Notes under the pieces: model-generated | What the model saw: only the letters and a program-made list of their open reading frames with translations | What the model was told of the DNA's origin: nothing | Databases searched by the model: none | In this document: positions 1-7,752 of the stretch, piece after piece | Layout of the letters: every line of letters starts with the position of its first letter | Position numbering within the stretch: the stretch's first letter is position 1 | Translations under genes and position numbers: made by a program | Source of the DNA: Microbispora sp. H11081 | GTDB taxonomy: Bacteria > Actinomycetota > Actinomycetes > Streptosporangiales > Streptosporangiaceae | NCBI RefSeq assembly: GCF_012999535.1 | Contig: NZ_JABBWV010000003.1 | Span: 62,001 to 126,000 of the forward strand | Length of the DNA: 64,000 nt | Direction: 5' to 3'

Positions 1-1410
1 GGGCTGTGGCCGGGCTTCGACCTGGACGAGGTGCCGATCGGCTCGATCACCAACGGCGTCCACGCCCCGACGTGGGTCGGCCGGGAGATGATGGAGCTCG
101 CCGGCAAGGAACTGCCCTCGCTGATCGACAAGGCGCAGGGCTGGGAGGGCGCGCACAAGCTCACCGAGGCCGAGATCTGGGGCATCAGGGGCACGCTCCG
201 CGCCCGCCTGGTCGAGGAGGCGCGGCGGCGGCTGCGCAAGTCGTGGCGGCAGCGGGGGGCCAGCGAGGCCGAGCTGGGCTGGGTGGACGAGGCGCTCGAC
301 CCGGACGTGCTGACGATCGGCTTCGCACGGCGGGTGCCCTCCTACAAGCGGCTGACCCTCATGCTCAGCCAGCCCGACCGGCTCCGCCGCCTGCTGCTGG
401 ACCCGGACAAGCCGGTGCAGATCGTCATCGCAGGCAAGGCGCACCCCGCCGACGAGGGCGGCAAGAAGCTCATCCAGCAGATCGTCCGCTTCGCCGACTC
501 CGAGGACGTACGGCACCGCATCATCTTCCTGCCCGACTACGACATGGCGCTCGGGCAGCTCATGGTGACGGGTTCCGACGTGTGGATGAACAACCCGCTG
601 CGCCCGCTGGAGGCGTGCGGCACGTCCGGCATGAAGGCGGCGCTCAACGGCGGCCTCAACCTGTCCATCCGCGACGGATGGTGGGACGAGTGGTACGACG
701 GCAACAACGGCTGGGCGATCCCCAGCGCCGACGGCGTCGGCGACCCCGACCGCCGCGACGAGCTGGAGGCCACGGCGCTGTACGACCTGATCGAGCGCGA
801 GGTCGCCGACCGCTTCTACGACCGGGCCGCCGACGGCCTGCCGCGGCGCTGGCTGGAGATGGTCAAGCACACGCTGAGCTCGCTCGGGCCGAAGGTGCTC
901 GCCGGGCGCATGCTGCGTGACTACGTCACCGACCTGTACACCCCGGCGGCGGTCTCCGCCCGCACGCTCGCGGCCGACTCCTACCGCGACGCCAGGCTGT
1001 TCGCGGCCTGGAAGGTGCGGGTGGCCAAGGCGTGGCCGGGCGTGCGGGTCGAGCACGTCGAGGCGACCGGCGTGGGGGACACCCCCGAGCTGGGCGCCCG
1101 GCTGGAGCTGCGGGCCACGATCGCCCTCGGCGAGCTGTCGCCCGACGACGTGCGGGTCCAGGCCGCGTACGGCAGGGTGGGCGCGCACGACGAGCTGCTG
1201 TCGCCCGGCTACGTCACGCTCAAGGCCGACTCGATGGGCGACGACGGCAGGGCGCACTACATCGGCGTCGTGCCGCTGGACCGCACGGGGGCCTTCGGCT
1301 ACAGCGTGCGCGTGGTGCCGTCCCACCCGCTCATGGCGTCGGTCGCCGAGCTCGGCCTCATCGCCGTCCCCGAGGAGCCGGTCGGCATGACCAACGGCAC
1401 CCTGCGCTAG
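1..1410 (+). CDS. glgP: alpha-glucan (glycogen) phosphorylase, 3' part
   Basis: This is the C-terminal 469 residues of a GT35 alpha-glucan phosphorylase; the reading frame is open to the left edge, so the N-terminal part (the family is about 850 residues in actinobacteria) lies outside the window. The enzyme releases glucose-1-phosphate from glycogen or maltodextrins in the cytoplasm with a pyridoxal-phosphate cofactor. The PLP-lysine segment CGTSGMKAALNGG is seen, with the lysine at residue 212 of the fragment, followed by the GWWDEWYDGNNGWAI glucan-site motif. The sequence resembles the shorter actinobacterial/archaeal type of phosphorylase (Mycobacterium GlgP) rather than the E. coli MalP type. 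A GT4 glycosyltransferase follows 65 bp downstream on the same strand. The identification is firm; the symbol follows the actinobacterial usage. Confidence 0.93.
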   Translation, partial: GLWPGFDLDEVPIGSITNGVHAPTWVGREMMELAGKELPSLIDKAQGWEGAHKLTEAEIWGIRGTLRARLVEEARRRLRKSWRQRGASEAELGWVDEALDPDVLTIGFARRVPSYKRLTLMLSQPDRLRRLLLDPDKPVQIVIAGKAHPADEGGKKLIQQIVRFADSEDVRHRIIFLPDYDMALGQLMVTGSDVWMNNPLRPLEACGTSGMKAALNGGLNLSIRDGWWDEWYDGNNGWAIPSADGVGDPDRRDELEATALYDLIEREVADRFYDRAADGLPRRWLEMVKHTLSSLGPKVLAGRMLRDYVTDLYTPAAVSARTLAADSYRDARLFAAWKVRVAKAWPGVRVEHVEATGVGDTPELGARLELRATIALGELSPDDVRVQAAYGRVGAHDELLSPGYVTLKADSMGDDGRAHYIGVVPLDRTGAFGYSVRVVPSHPLMASVAELGLIAVPEEPVGMTNGTLR

Positions 1411-1475
1411 GGACTGCCTGACCCGGTCACCCCTCTCGCCCGCTTCTCCGCAGGTGAGAGGGGTAGACCAGCACC

Positions 1476-2534
1476 ATGGCACAGGCCCTGCGCATCGGGA
1501 TGGTCGCGCCGCCGTGGTACGACGTCCCGCCCCGCACGTACGGCGGCATCGAGGCGGTGCTCGCCGGCCTCGTCGGCGGCCTGCGGGCGCGCGGGCACCG
1601 GGTCACCGTCATCGGGGCCGGCCGCGGCGTCGATCTGCGGACCTACGAGGAGCCGCCCTCGGCGCGGATCGGCGAGGCGTATCCGGAGGTGGTGCACGCG
1701 GCCAGGGCGGCCCGCCTCCTGCGGGACCTGGTCGTGGACGTCGTGCACGACCACTCGCTCGCGGGGCCGCTCACCGCCGCGGGGCGGCTCGCGCCGACCG
1801 TCGTCACCTGCCACAACGACGTGGGCGGGGAGCTCGGCGACTACTACAGGGGCCTCGGCGCCGACGTGGCGCTGGTGGCCGTCTCCTCGGCCCAGCGGGC
1901 GCTCGCGCCCGGCCTCAACTGGGTGGGGCGGGTGCACAACGCGGTGGACGTCGCGGCGTGGCCGTTCCGGGAGCGCAAGGACGACTGGGTGCTGTGGCTG
2001 GGGCGGCTCAGCCCCGACAAGGGCGCGCACCTCGCGGTGGAGGCGGCGCGGGCGGCGGGGCGCCGCATCGTGCTGGTCGGCAGGCGGGTGGAGCCGGCCG
2101 AGCAGGCGTACTTCCGCGAGCGGGTCGAGCCGCTGCTCGGGCCCGACGTCGAGTTCCTGGGGGAGGCGGACGGCCCGCTCAAGAGCGAGCTGTTCTCCCG
2201 GGCCCGGTGCCTGGTGCTCCCGCTGTCGTGGGACGAGCCGTTCGGCATGGTCATGATCGAGGCGATGGCCTGCGGCACGCCGGTGGTGGCGCTGCGGCGG
2301 GGCGCGGTGCCCGAGGTCGTGGCGGACGGGGTGAGCGGCTACGTCCGCGACACGCCCGCCGAGCTCCCGGCCGCGATCGAGGCGGTCTCGGCCCTGGACC
2401 CGCACGCCGTGCGGGACCGCGTGGTCCGGCACTTCGACGTGCCCGTGATGGCCGAGGGCTACGAGCGGGTCTACCGCGAGGTGACGGCCGCCGCGCCGGC
2501 CGGCCCCCGGCGGCCGCTCCCGCTCGGGCGCTGA
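1476..2534 (+). CDS. GT4-family glycosyltransferase
   Basis: This is a 352-residue glycosyltransferase of the GT-B fold, family GT4. The N-terminus (RIGMVAPPWYDVPPRTYGGIE) is the glycine-rich donor-side start typical of actinobacterial family-4 transferases, and the C-terminal Rossmann half carries WDEPFGMVMIEAMACGTPVVA, the E-x7-E nucleotide-sugar motif, near residues 250-275. It has no signal peptide or membrane segment, so it acts in the cytoplasm. The acceptor and sugar are unknown; position behind glgP suggests glucan or sugar metabolism, but this is inference. The ATG start has AGAGGGG 13 bases upstream, and a TAGACC hexamer six bases before the ATG could also serve as a -10 box for a leaderless transcript. 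Confidence 0.85.
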   Translation: MAQALRIGMVAPPWYDVPPRTYGGIEAVLAGLVGGLRARGHRVTVIGAGRGVDLRTYEEPPSARIGEAYPEVVHAARAARLLRDLVVDVVHDHSLAGPLTAAGRLAPTVVTCHNDVGGELGDYYRGLGADVALVAVSSAQRALAPGLNWVGRVHNAVDVAAWPFRERKDDWVLWLGRLSPDKGAHLAVEAARAAGRRIVLVGRRVEPAEQAYFRERVEPLLGPDVEFLGEADGPLKSELFSRARCLVLPLSWDEPFGMVMIEAMACGTPVVALRRGAVPEVVADGVSGYVRDTPAELPAAIEAVSALDPHAVRDRVVRHFDVPVMAEGYERVYREVTAAAPAGPRRPLPLGR

Positions 2535-2555
2535 TCACCCGTTTATGGTGGGGCC

Positions 2556-3329
2556 ATGGGTGAATTCGTCAGGGTGGAGATCTCCGAGCACATCGCCACG
2601 ATCAGGCTCGACCGGCCGAAGATGAACGCGCTGAACCGGCAGGTCCAGGAGGAGATCGCGGAGGCCGCGCGGCTCGTGGACGCCGACAGGCAGACGTACG
2701 CGGTCATCGTCTACGGCGGGGAACGCGTCTTCGCCGCCGGAGCCGACATCAAGGAGATGGCGGTCATGTCCTACGCCGACATGGCCGTGGGCTCGCGCGC
2801 CCTGCAGGACTGCTTCACCGCCGTCGCGCGGATCGGCAAGCCGGTGATCGCGGCGATCACCGGGTACGCCCTGGGCGGCGGCTGCGAACTGGCGCTGTGC
2901 GCCGACTTCCGGGTGGCGGGGGAGAGCGCCAAGCTCGGCCAGCCGGAGATCACGCTCGGGATCATCCCCGGCGCGGGCGGGACGCAGCGCCTGCCCCGGC
3001 TCGTCGGGCCCGCCCGGGCCAAGGACCTGATCTTCACGGGGCGGCACGTGGACGCGGCCGAGGCCCTCGCCATCGGCCTGGTCGACCGCGTGGTGCCCGA
3101 CGGCGAGGTCTACACGGCGGCGCTCGAACTCGCCGCGACCTTCGCCGAGGGACCGGCCACGGCGGTCAGGGCGGCCAAGCTCGCGATCGACCACGGCCTC
3201 GAAACGGACCTCGACACCGGCCTGGAGATCGAGCGGCTCCAGTTCTCCGGCCTGTTCGCCACCGAGGACGCCAGGGAGGGCATGACCGCCTTCGCCGAGA
3301 AGCGCCGCCCCAAATTCACCGGCCGCTAA
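2556..3329 (+). CDS. enoyl-CoA hydratase/isomerase family protein
   Basis: This 257-residue protein is a full-length crotonase-fold enzyme. It shows the oxyanion-hole segments (GGERVFAAGADIKEM near residue 55 and ALGGGCELALCADFRVAG near 107) and both catalytic-region glutamates (the one in GGGCELAL and the one in GQPEITLGIIPGAGGTQRLPR). This pattern is that of a true short-chain enoyl-CoA hydratase, which adds water to trans-2-enoyl-CoA in beta-oxidation or branched-chain amino acid breakdown. It could equally act on other CoA esters, since the family is broad. A TATGGT hexamer ends six bases before the ATG, and no clear Shine-Dalgarno sequence is present, so translation is probably leaderless. 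The gene is followed directly by a C-rich tract and the repeat array. Confidence 0.9.
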   Translation: MGEFVRVEISEHIATIRLDRPKMNALNRQVQEEIAEAARLVDADRQTYAVIVYGGERVFAAGADIKEMAVMSYADMAVGSRALQDCFTAVARIGKPVIAAITGYALGGGCELALCADFRVAGESAKLGQPEITLGIIPGAGGTQRLPRLVGPARAKDLIFTGRHVDAAEALAIGLVDRVVPDGEVYTAALELAATFAEGPATAVRAAKLAIDHGLETDLDTGLEIERLQFSGLFATEDAREGMTAFAEKRRPKFTGR

Positions 3330-3370
3330 CCCCACCCCACCCCACCCCCCCACACCCACACACCCACACC

Positions 3371-3489
3371 GTGATCTTGCAGTTTGTCGCAGCCGTCCCC
3401 GCTGACCTGCGGCGACCATCTCCGTGATCTTGCAGCAAAATGGCGGGCATCCACGCCGACCTGGGCAGACGATGTCCGTGATCATGCAG
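3371..3489 (+). repeat. 53-bp-period repeat array, half copy
   Basis: The 369-bp gap between 3330 and 3698 holds no gene. Right after the stop codon comes a C/A-rich tract (3331-3370), then three copies of the 12-bp motif GTGATC(T/A)TGCAG starting at 3371, 3424 and 3478, i.e. 53 and 54 bp apart. A second block, (T/C)GACCTG(C/G)G, recurs within the first two units. The same motif, spacing and C-rich lead-in occur at 56012-56330 in front of ilvB. The copies are only partly conserved between motifs. Function is unknown. Confidence 0.75.
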
Positions 3490-3519
3490 AGTGCGAGGTC
3501 GCGAGGCGCGCCTGAGCGG

Positions 3520-3694
3520 GTCGTGCCGGAGGCGCGCCATGAGGTCGTGCCGGAGGCGCGCCGTGAGGTCGCGCTGTGAGGTCCTGCCGGAGGCGCGCCG
3601 TGAGGTCGCGCCGTGAGGTCGTGCCGGAGGTGTGCCACGAGACGCTGTGCCGGAGGCGCGCCATGAGGTGGCCGTACCGTAGGCGCGCAATGAG
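3520..3694. repeat. alternating 24/13-bp tandem repeats
   Basis: A tandem array follows the 53-bp-period repeats. The long unit is 24 bp, of the form GTCGTGCCGGAGGCG plus CGCC(A/G)TGAG; the short unit, GTCGCGC(C/T)GTGAG, is 13 bp. The order is long, long, short, long, short, long, then two diverged longer units (26 and 27 bp), ending five bases before the stop codon of the minus-strand hydrolase. Only the two strands' accidental frames are open through it; there is no start or ribosome site that would make it coding. Confidence 0.75.
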
Positions 3695-3698
3695 AGGG

Positions 3699-4568
3699 TC
3701 AGGCGGTGTGGGCGAGGACGGCTTCGGCCAGTTCCTCGTGCGTCTCCGGCGGCAGGGTGTGGCCCATGCCCTTGATCGTCATCAGCCGGGCGCCGGGGAT
3801 CCGCTCGGCGATGACGGCGCCGTGGCCCGGCTTGACGGGTTCGTGGGTGCCCTCGACGACCAGGGTGGGCGCCGCGATCCGGTGCAGGACGCCCACCGGC
3901 TCGAAGTCCGGCTTCGCCGCTGCCGCCAGCCGGTGGTTGGCCGCCGCGTCGAGGTCCCGCGCCCGGTCGTACAGGCGTTCGGCCAGCCGGCGCGAGGCGT
4001 CCTCGTCGAACGGCAGCCCGGTGCCGTGCAGCACGCGGTCCTCCGCGATCATGCGCTCGATCCGCTCCCGCCGGTCGCGCGGCGGCGGCGCGGCGATCAG
4101 GTCGCGGTAGAACGCGACGAACTCGGGCGTGGGCGCGGGCAGGCCGTCCTCGGGCTGCGGATCGCCCATCAGCGCCCGCATGAGCACCGCGCCCTCACCG
4201 CCGCCGAGCGGCGACGAGGCGATGACGGTGAGCGTCCGTACGCGTTCCGGTCGCCGCACCGCGATCAGCTGCCCGAGCAGCCCGCCCGCGGAGTGGCCGA
4301 CCAGATGCGCGCTGTCCAGGCCGTGCGCGTCCATCACCCGCAGCACGTCGTCCGTGATGTCATCCCATGTGTACGGATTCTCCGAGAAGTCGACGACGTC
4401 GGACATCCCGGTGTCGCGGTGGTCGAAGCGGATCACCCGCCGGCCGCCGGCCACTAGCCGGCCCACGAACTCGTCCGGCCACAGGACACCCTGCGACATC
4501 GAACCCATCACCAGCACGATCGGCGCATCGGCCGCCGCACCGAACTCTTCGCTCCAGATTTTTGGCAT
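3699..4568 (-). CDS. alpha/beta-fold hydrolase
   Basis: This is a 289-residue soluble alpha/beta hydrolase. It has the HG-like oxyanion strand (VLVMGSMSQGVLWP, near residues 18-31), the RFDHRDTGMSD turn, the nucleophile elbow GHSAGG near residue 94, and the late histidine in KGMGHTLPPE near the C-terminus, preceded by the acid-bearing VEGTHEPVKPGHG segment. The Ser-Asp-His triad is therefore complete. Substrate is unknown; such proteins include esterases, haloalkane/lactone hydrolases and aclacinomycin-methylesterase-like enzymes. The ATG lies two bases after the stop codon of the LuxR-type regulator on the same strand, so the pair is co-transcribed and probably translationally coupled. The frame is open far upstream inside the regulator gene, but the protein homology begins at this ATG. 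Confidence 0.85.
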   Translation of the reverse strand: MPKIWSEEFGAAADAPIVLVMGSMSQGVLWPDEFVGRLVAGGRRVIRFDHRDTGMSDVVDFSENPYTWDDITDDVLRVMDAHGLDSAHLVGHSAGGLLGQLIAVRRPERVRTLTVIASSPLGGGEGAVLMRALMGDPQPEDGLPAPTPEFVAFYRDLIAAPPPRDRRERIERMIAEDRVLHGTGLPFDEDASRRLAERLYDRARDLDAAANHRLAAAAKPDFEPVGVLHRIAAPTLVVEGTHEPVKPGHGAVIAERIPGARLMTIKGMGHTLPPETHEELAEAVLAHTA

Positions 4569-4570
4569 GG

Positions 4571-7270
4571 CTAGAGCATCTCGTCCGAGGCCGCCGGCGC
4601 CTTCCGTAGAACTACTAGCCGCGTCAGCTCCGTACGTGAGGTGATGCCGAGCTTCGGATAGATCTTGTACAGGTGGTATTCGACCGTGCGGGGGCTGAGG
4701 AACAGCCGGGCGGCGATCTCCTTGCTGGTCGCGCCGCCCGCCACCAGGGTGGCGATGCGCAACTCCTGGGGGGTGAGCGTGTCCAGCGCCGTTCCCGGAA
4801 CGCCGGGGACCACGCCGGGGATCGCTTCGGGAACCGCGCCCGTTCCGGCGGTTTCGCCGGCCGCACGCAGTTCGCCGTACGCGCGCCGCGCCCAGGGCGC
4901 GGCTCCCGCGCGCTGGAACGTCTCGAACGCCGCGCGCAGGTGCGCCCTGGCCTCTCCAGGCCGGTGGGTACGGCGCAGCCGCTCGCCCAGCAGCAGCCCC
5001 GTCCTGGCCGCCTCGAACGGGTTGGCGTGCAGTCGTGACGCCTCGCCGAGCGCCTCGATCGCCTGGTCGTCCGGCAGGACCAGGCCGCGGCAGCGGGCGA
5101 GCAGCGCGCGCGACTCGGCCGTCCCCGCGTGGGCCGACCAGCGCTCGTACGCCACCAGCGCCGCCCTGGCGGCGTCCACGTCGCCCGCGCCGGCGGCGGC
5201 CTCGATCCGGTCGGGCGTGCTCCGCCAGACGACGGCCGGATGACCGGCGCCGGGGCCGGCGGCGGCGATCGCGGTGAACCGGTCGTGCGCCGCCGGGAAG
5301 CGGCCGAGGCAGAGGTCGAGCATGGCCAGGGCGTAGGCGGCGACGGCGGCGCGCAGACCCACCCGGTGGGGGACGGCGATGGCCAGCGCCTCCCCGGCAT
5401 GCCGGGCGCAGGCCTCCTCCTCGCCGCGCAGGGCCGCCACGGCCGCGAGGTTGGCCAGGTGCGCGGCCACGGTGTTGGCGTATCCGGCCTCGCGAGCCAG
5501 CTCCAGGCCCTCCTCCGAGACGGCCCGGCTCTCGGCGAGGCGCCCGGCGAGCCGTTCCGCGGTGGCGACGAACTCCAGCACCACGGGGAGCTGCCCGGTC
5601 ATCCCGGAGACCCTGGCCACGCGGCCGGCCCGCTCGGCCAGCTCGGAGGACAGGTCCACCTCGCCGAGGTAGCTGGCCGCCGCCGTCGCCCACAGGAACT
5701 CGGCCGCCTCGCGCAGCTCACCCGTACGGCCGAGCGCCCGCCTGAGCAGGTCGTGCCCGCCGCCGCCCGCGAGCGTCGCGCCGATGCCGGCGACCACGTC
5801 GCGCAGGAACCCTTCGGGGAAGGCCGCCGCCCGCCGCCCGATCTCGATCATGGCCGCCGTGTCGCCCACGTACGACGCCGCCTCCGAGGCGTCGGCCAGC
5901 ATGTCCAGGGTGTCGCCCGCCGCGAGGATCCGTACGGCCTCGGCGGCGTTGCCCGAGTTCAGTTCGAACCGTCCGCGCAGCCGGGCGATCTCCGTGGTCA
6001 GCGCGGTGTCCGCCCCGGCGAGCTCACGCGCCTCGGCGAGCAGGGACTCCGCCTGGCCGGGACGGCCGCCGAGCCACGCGGCCGCGGCGGCGTCCTTGAG
6101 CCGCCCGGCGCGGACGAGCGGTTCTGGGGTGAGTTCGGCGGCCCTGGTGAGGGCGGTGGCGGCGGCGCCGTACCCGCCTCGGTCGCGGGCCCGTTCGGCG
6201 GCCAGCGCGAGCGCGGCGGCGACGGACTCGTCCCGGCCGAGAGCGGCCCCGGCCAGGTGCCATGCCCGCCGCTCGCCGCCGGACAGCTCGGCGAGCGTCG
6301 CGTGCGCCTCGCGTCGTGCGGCGGGGGAGGCCGTCTCGTGCACCGCCGACCGGATCAGCGGATGCCGGAACCGCACGTGCGTCCCCGACACGGTGACGAG
6401 CCCGGCGGACTCGAGCTCGGGCAGCGCCGCATCGCCCGCGCCCAGCCGCTCGGAGGCCCGTAGCACTAAGCCGAGATCGCTCTCGACCGCCGCGAGCAGG
6501 GCGGTCAGCCGCGCCCCCTCAGACAGCCCGGCCACCCGGTCGCCGAAGAGCCGGCTCCCGCCGGGCAGGGGATCGGGCAGCGGCTCCCTGCCCGCCCGCT
6601 GCGCGGGGGTGAGCAGCCGGGCGGTCTCGCGCAGGGCCAGCGGGTTGCCCCCGGTCAGCGTCACGAGGTCCCGCCTGACCGGCGCGGCGAGCGCGAAGCC
6701 GGCGTCGAGCAGTTCCTCGGCGGCCGGTTCCGCCAGCCCGGCGATCTCCAGCGCGGGCAGTCCTCTCACCGGCGCGCCGCCCCGTACGGCCAGCGGCATC
6801 GCGATCGGCTCGGTGCCGAGACGCCTGGCGGCGAACAGCAGGGCGTCGGCCGACGGCCTGTCCATCCATTGGAAGTCGTCGACCACGCAGATCAGCCCGT
6901 CCGGCGCGGCGGCCTCGGCCAGCAGCGACAGCACCCCGGCCGCCAGCAGGAACCGGTCACCGGAACCGGCGGGGGCCAGCCCGAGCGCGCCGCGTACGGC
7001 CTCGGCCTGCGGTTCCGGCAGCGCGTCGAGCAGCCCGGTGACCGGCAGCAGCAACTGGTGCAGGCCGGCGAACGCGAGGTCGGCCTCCGCCTCGACCCCG
7101 GTGGTCCGCAGCACTCGCATGGGCCCGCCGCGGGAGGCCGCCAGGTCGAGCAGCGCCGTCTTGCCCGCGCCGGCCTCGCCGCGCAGCACGAGCGCGCCCC
7201 CGTAGCCCCGCCGCGCCCGGTCGATCAGGTCGTCGATCGCCGCCGTTTCCACCGATCTGCCGTACAGCAC
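4571..7270 (-). CDS. LAL-type LuxR family transcriptional regulator
   Basis: This is an 899-residue large ATP-binding LuxR regulator. The N-terminus carries a Walker A loop, GEAGAGKTALL, about 30 residues in, and a Walker B-like CVVDDFQWMD near residue 130; the middle is an alpha-helical repeat region; the C-terminus holds a LuxR/GerE helix-turn-helix (LTPQELRIATLVAGGATSKE followed by SPRTVEYHLYKIYPKLGI). It should act as an ATP-dependent DNA-binding activator. I chose the GTG at 7270 because LAL proteins usually begin with the (M)LYGR motif found here, and because TACAGT lies eight bases upstream, as in a leaderless transcript; a GTG at 7333 would add 21 residues. It drives, or at least is coupled with, the alpha/beta hydrolase two bases downstream. 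Confidence 0.88.
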   Translation of the reverse strand: MLYGRSVETAAIDDLIDRARRGYGGALVLRGEAGAGKTALLDLAASRGGPMRVLRTTGVEAEADLAFAGLHQLLLPVTGLLDALPEPQAEAVRGALGLAPAGSGDRFLLAAGVLSLLAEAAAPDGLICVVDDFQWMDRPSADALLFAARRLGTEPIAMPLAVRGGAPVRGLPALEIAGLAEPAAEELLDAGFALAAPVRRDLVTLTGGNPLALRETARLLTPAQRAGREPLPDPLPGGSRLFGDRVAGLSEGARLTALLAAVESDLGLVLRASERLGAGDAALPELESAGLVTVSGTHVRFRHPLIRSAVHETASPAARREAHATLAELSGGERRAWHLAGAALGRDESVAAALALAAERARDRGGYGAAATALTRAAELTPEPLVRAGRLKDAAAAAWLGGRPGQAESLLAEARELAGADTALTTEIARLRGRFELNSGNAAEAVRILAAGDTLDMLADASEAASYVGDTAAMIEIGRRAAAFPEGFLRDVVAGIGATLAGGGGHDLLRRALGRTGELREAAEFLWATAAASYLGEVDLSSELAERAGRVARVSGMTGQLPVVLEFVATAERLAGRLAESRAVSEEGLELAREAGYANTVAAHLANLAAVAALRGEEEACARHAGEALAIAVPHRVGLRAAVAAYALAMLDLCLGRFPAAHDRFTAIAAAGPGAGHPAVVWRSTPDRIEAAAGAGDVDAARAALVAYERWSAHAGTAESRALLARCRGLVLPDDQAIEALGEASRLHANPFEAARTGLLLGERLRRTHRPGEARAHLRAAFETFQRAGAAPWARRAYGELRAAGETAGTGAVPEAIPGVVPGVPGTALDTLTPQELRIATLVAGGATSKEIAARLFLSPRTVEYHLYKIYPKLGITSRTELTRLVVLRKAPAASDEML

Positions 7271-7356
7271 AACCGCAGACTGTATTCCGCGACCGAGCCC
7301 CGGATTCCCAGCGACCTTTGAGCAACTATGCACTTTGCGTCAAGGAACGATCGGAA

Positions 7357-7746
7357 ATGCCGCTATCGTGGCGGCTCATGATGCGGTTGCGAGTGCTGGG
7401 CCTGTCGCGGCTGCGCCGGGCGCTGCTGTCCCGGCTCGACTCACGGTACGTGTCCAAGCCCGACCACAGACAGGACCTCAAGGACGCCCTGTGGGAGGTC
7501 CAGATGCTCCGCAGGGAGGTCGTGGCGCTGCGCGACGAGGTCGACCGGCTGCGGCGGGCCGCCACGGCGCCCGTGAAGCCGGCCGCGGCGCCCAAGCCGG
7601 CCCCCGACCCCAAGGCGGCCGAGGCGCACCGGCTGGCCACCGAGACCGCGGAGGCGGTGGACACGCTGCTGCAGGGTGAGATGCGCATCTGGCAGGCCAT
7701 CGACGACCTGTCGGCGCGGGTGGACGCTCCGGGACGAGTGAGGTAG
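7357..7746 (+). CDS. small coiled-coil protein of unknown function
   Basis: This 129-residue protein is not assigned to a family I can name with certainty. It has a basic N-terminus (MMRLRVLGLSRLRRALLSRL), a heptad-rich helix (LKDALWEVQMLRREVVALRD, about residues 40-65), an Ala/Pro/Lys linker (APVKPAAAPKPAPDPKA) and a second helical stretch near the C-terminus. No signal peptide or membrane span is evident; the amphipathic N-terminus could bind membrane or a partner. The start at 7357 is chosen because AAGGA lies ten bases upstream; ATG codons at 7318 and 7378 are alternatives. The stop is six bases before the PP-loop gene, so the three genes 7357-9818 form one operon and the protein may be a scaffold for the PP-loop enzyme (inference). 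Confidence 0.7.
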   Translation: MPLSWRLMMRLRVLGLSRLRRALLSRLDSRYVSKPDHRQDLKDALWEVQMLRREVVALRDEVDRLRRAATAPVKPAAAPKPAPDPKAAEAHRLATETAEAVDTLLQGEMRIWQAIDDLSARVDAPGRVR

Positions 7747-7752
7747 CCGGTC

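Noticed and set aside
3371..3489. CRISPR-like array (short repeats with ~41-bp spacers)
   Set aside because: The repeat is only 12 bp and imperfect, spacers share sequence blocks between units, and no cas genes are near. The copy at 56012-56330 flips orientation in the middle, which CRISPR arrays do not.
4569..5693. N-terminal extension of the alpha/beta hydrolase
   Set aside because: The frame is open upstream but lies in the LuxR-type gene and gives Arg/Gly-rich nonsense; homology begins at the ATG at 4568.
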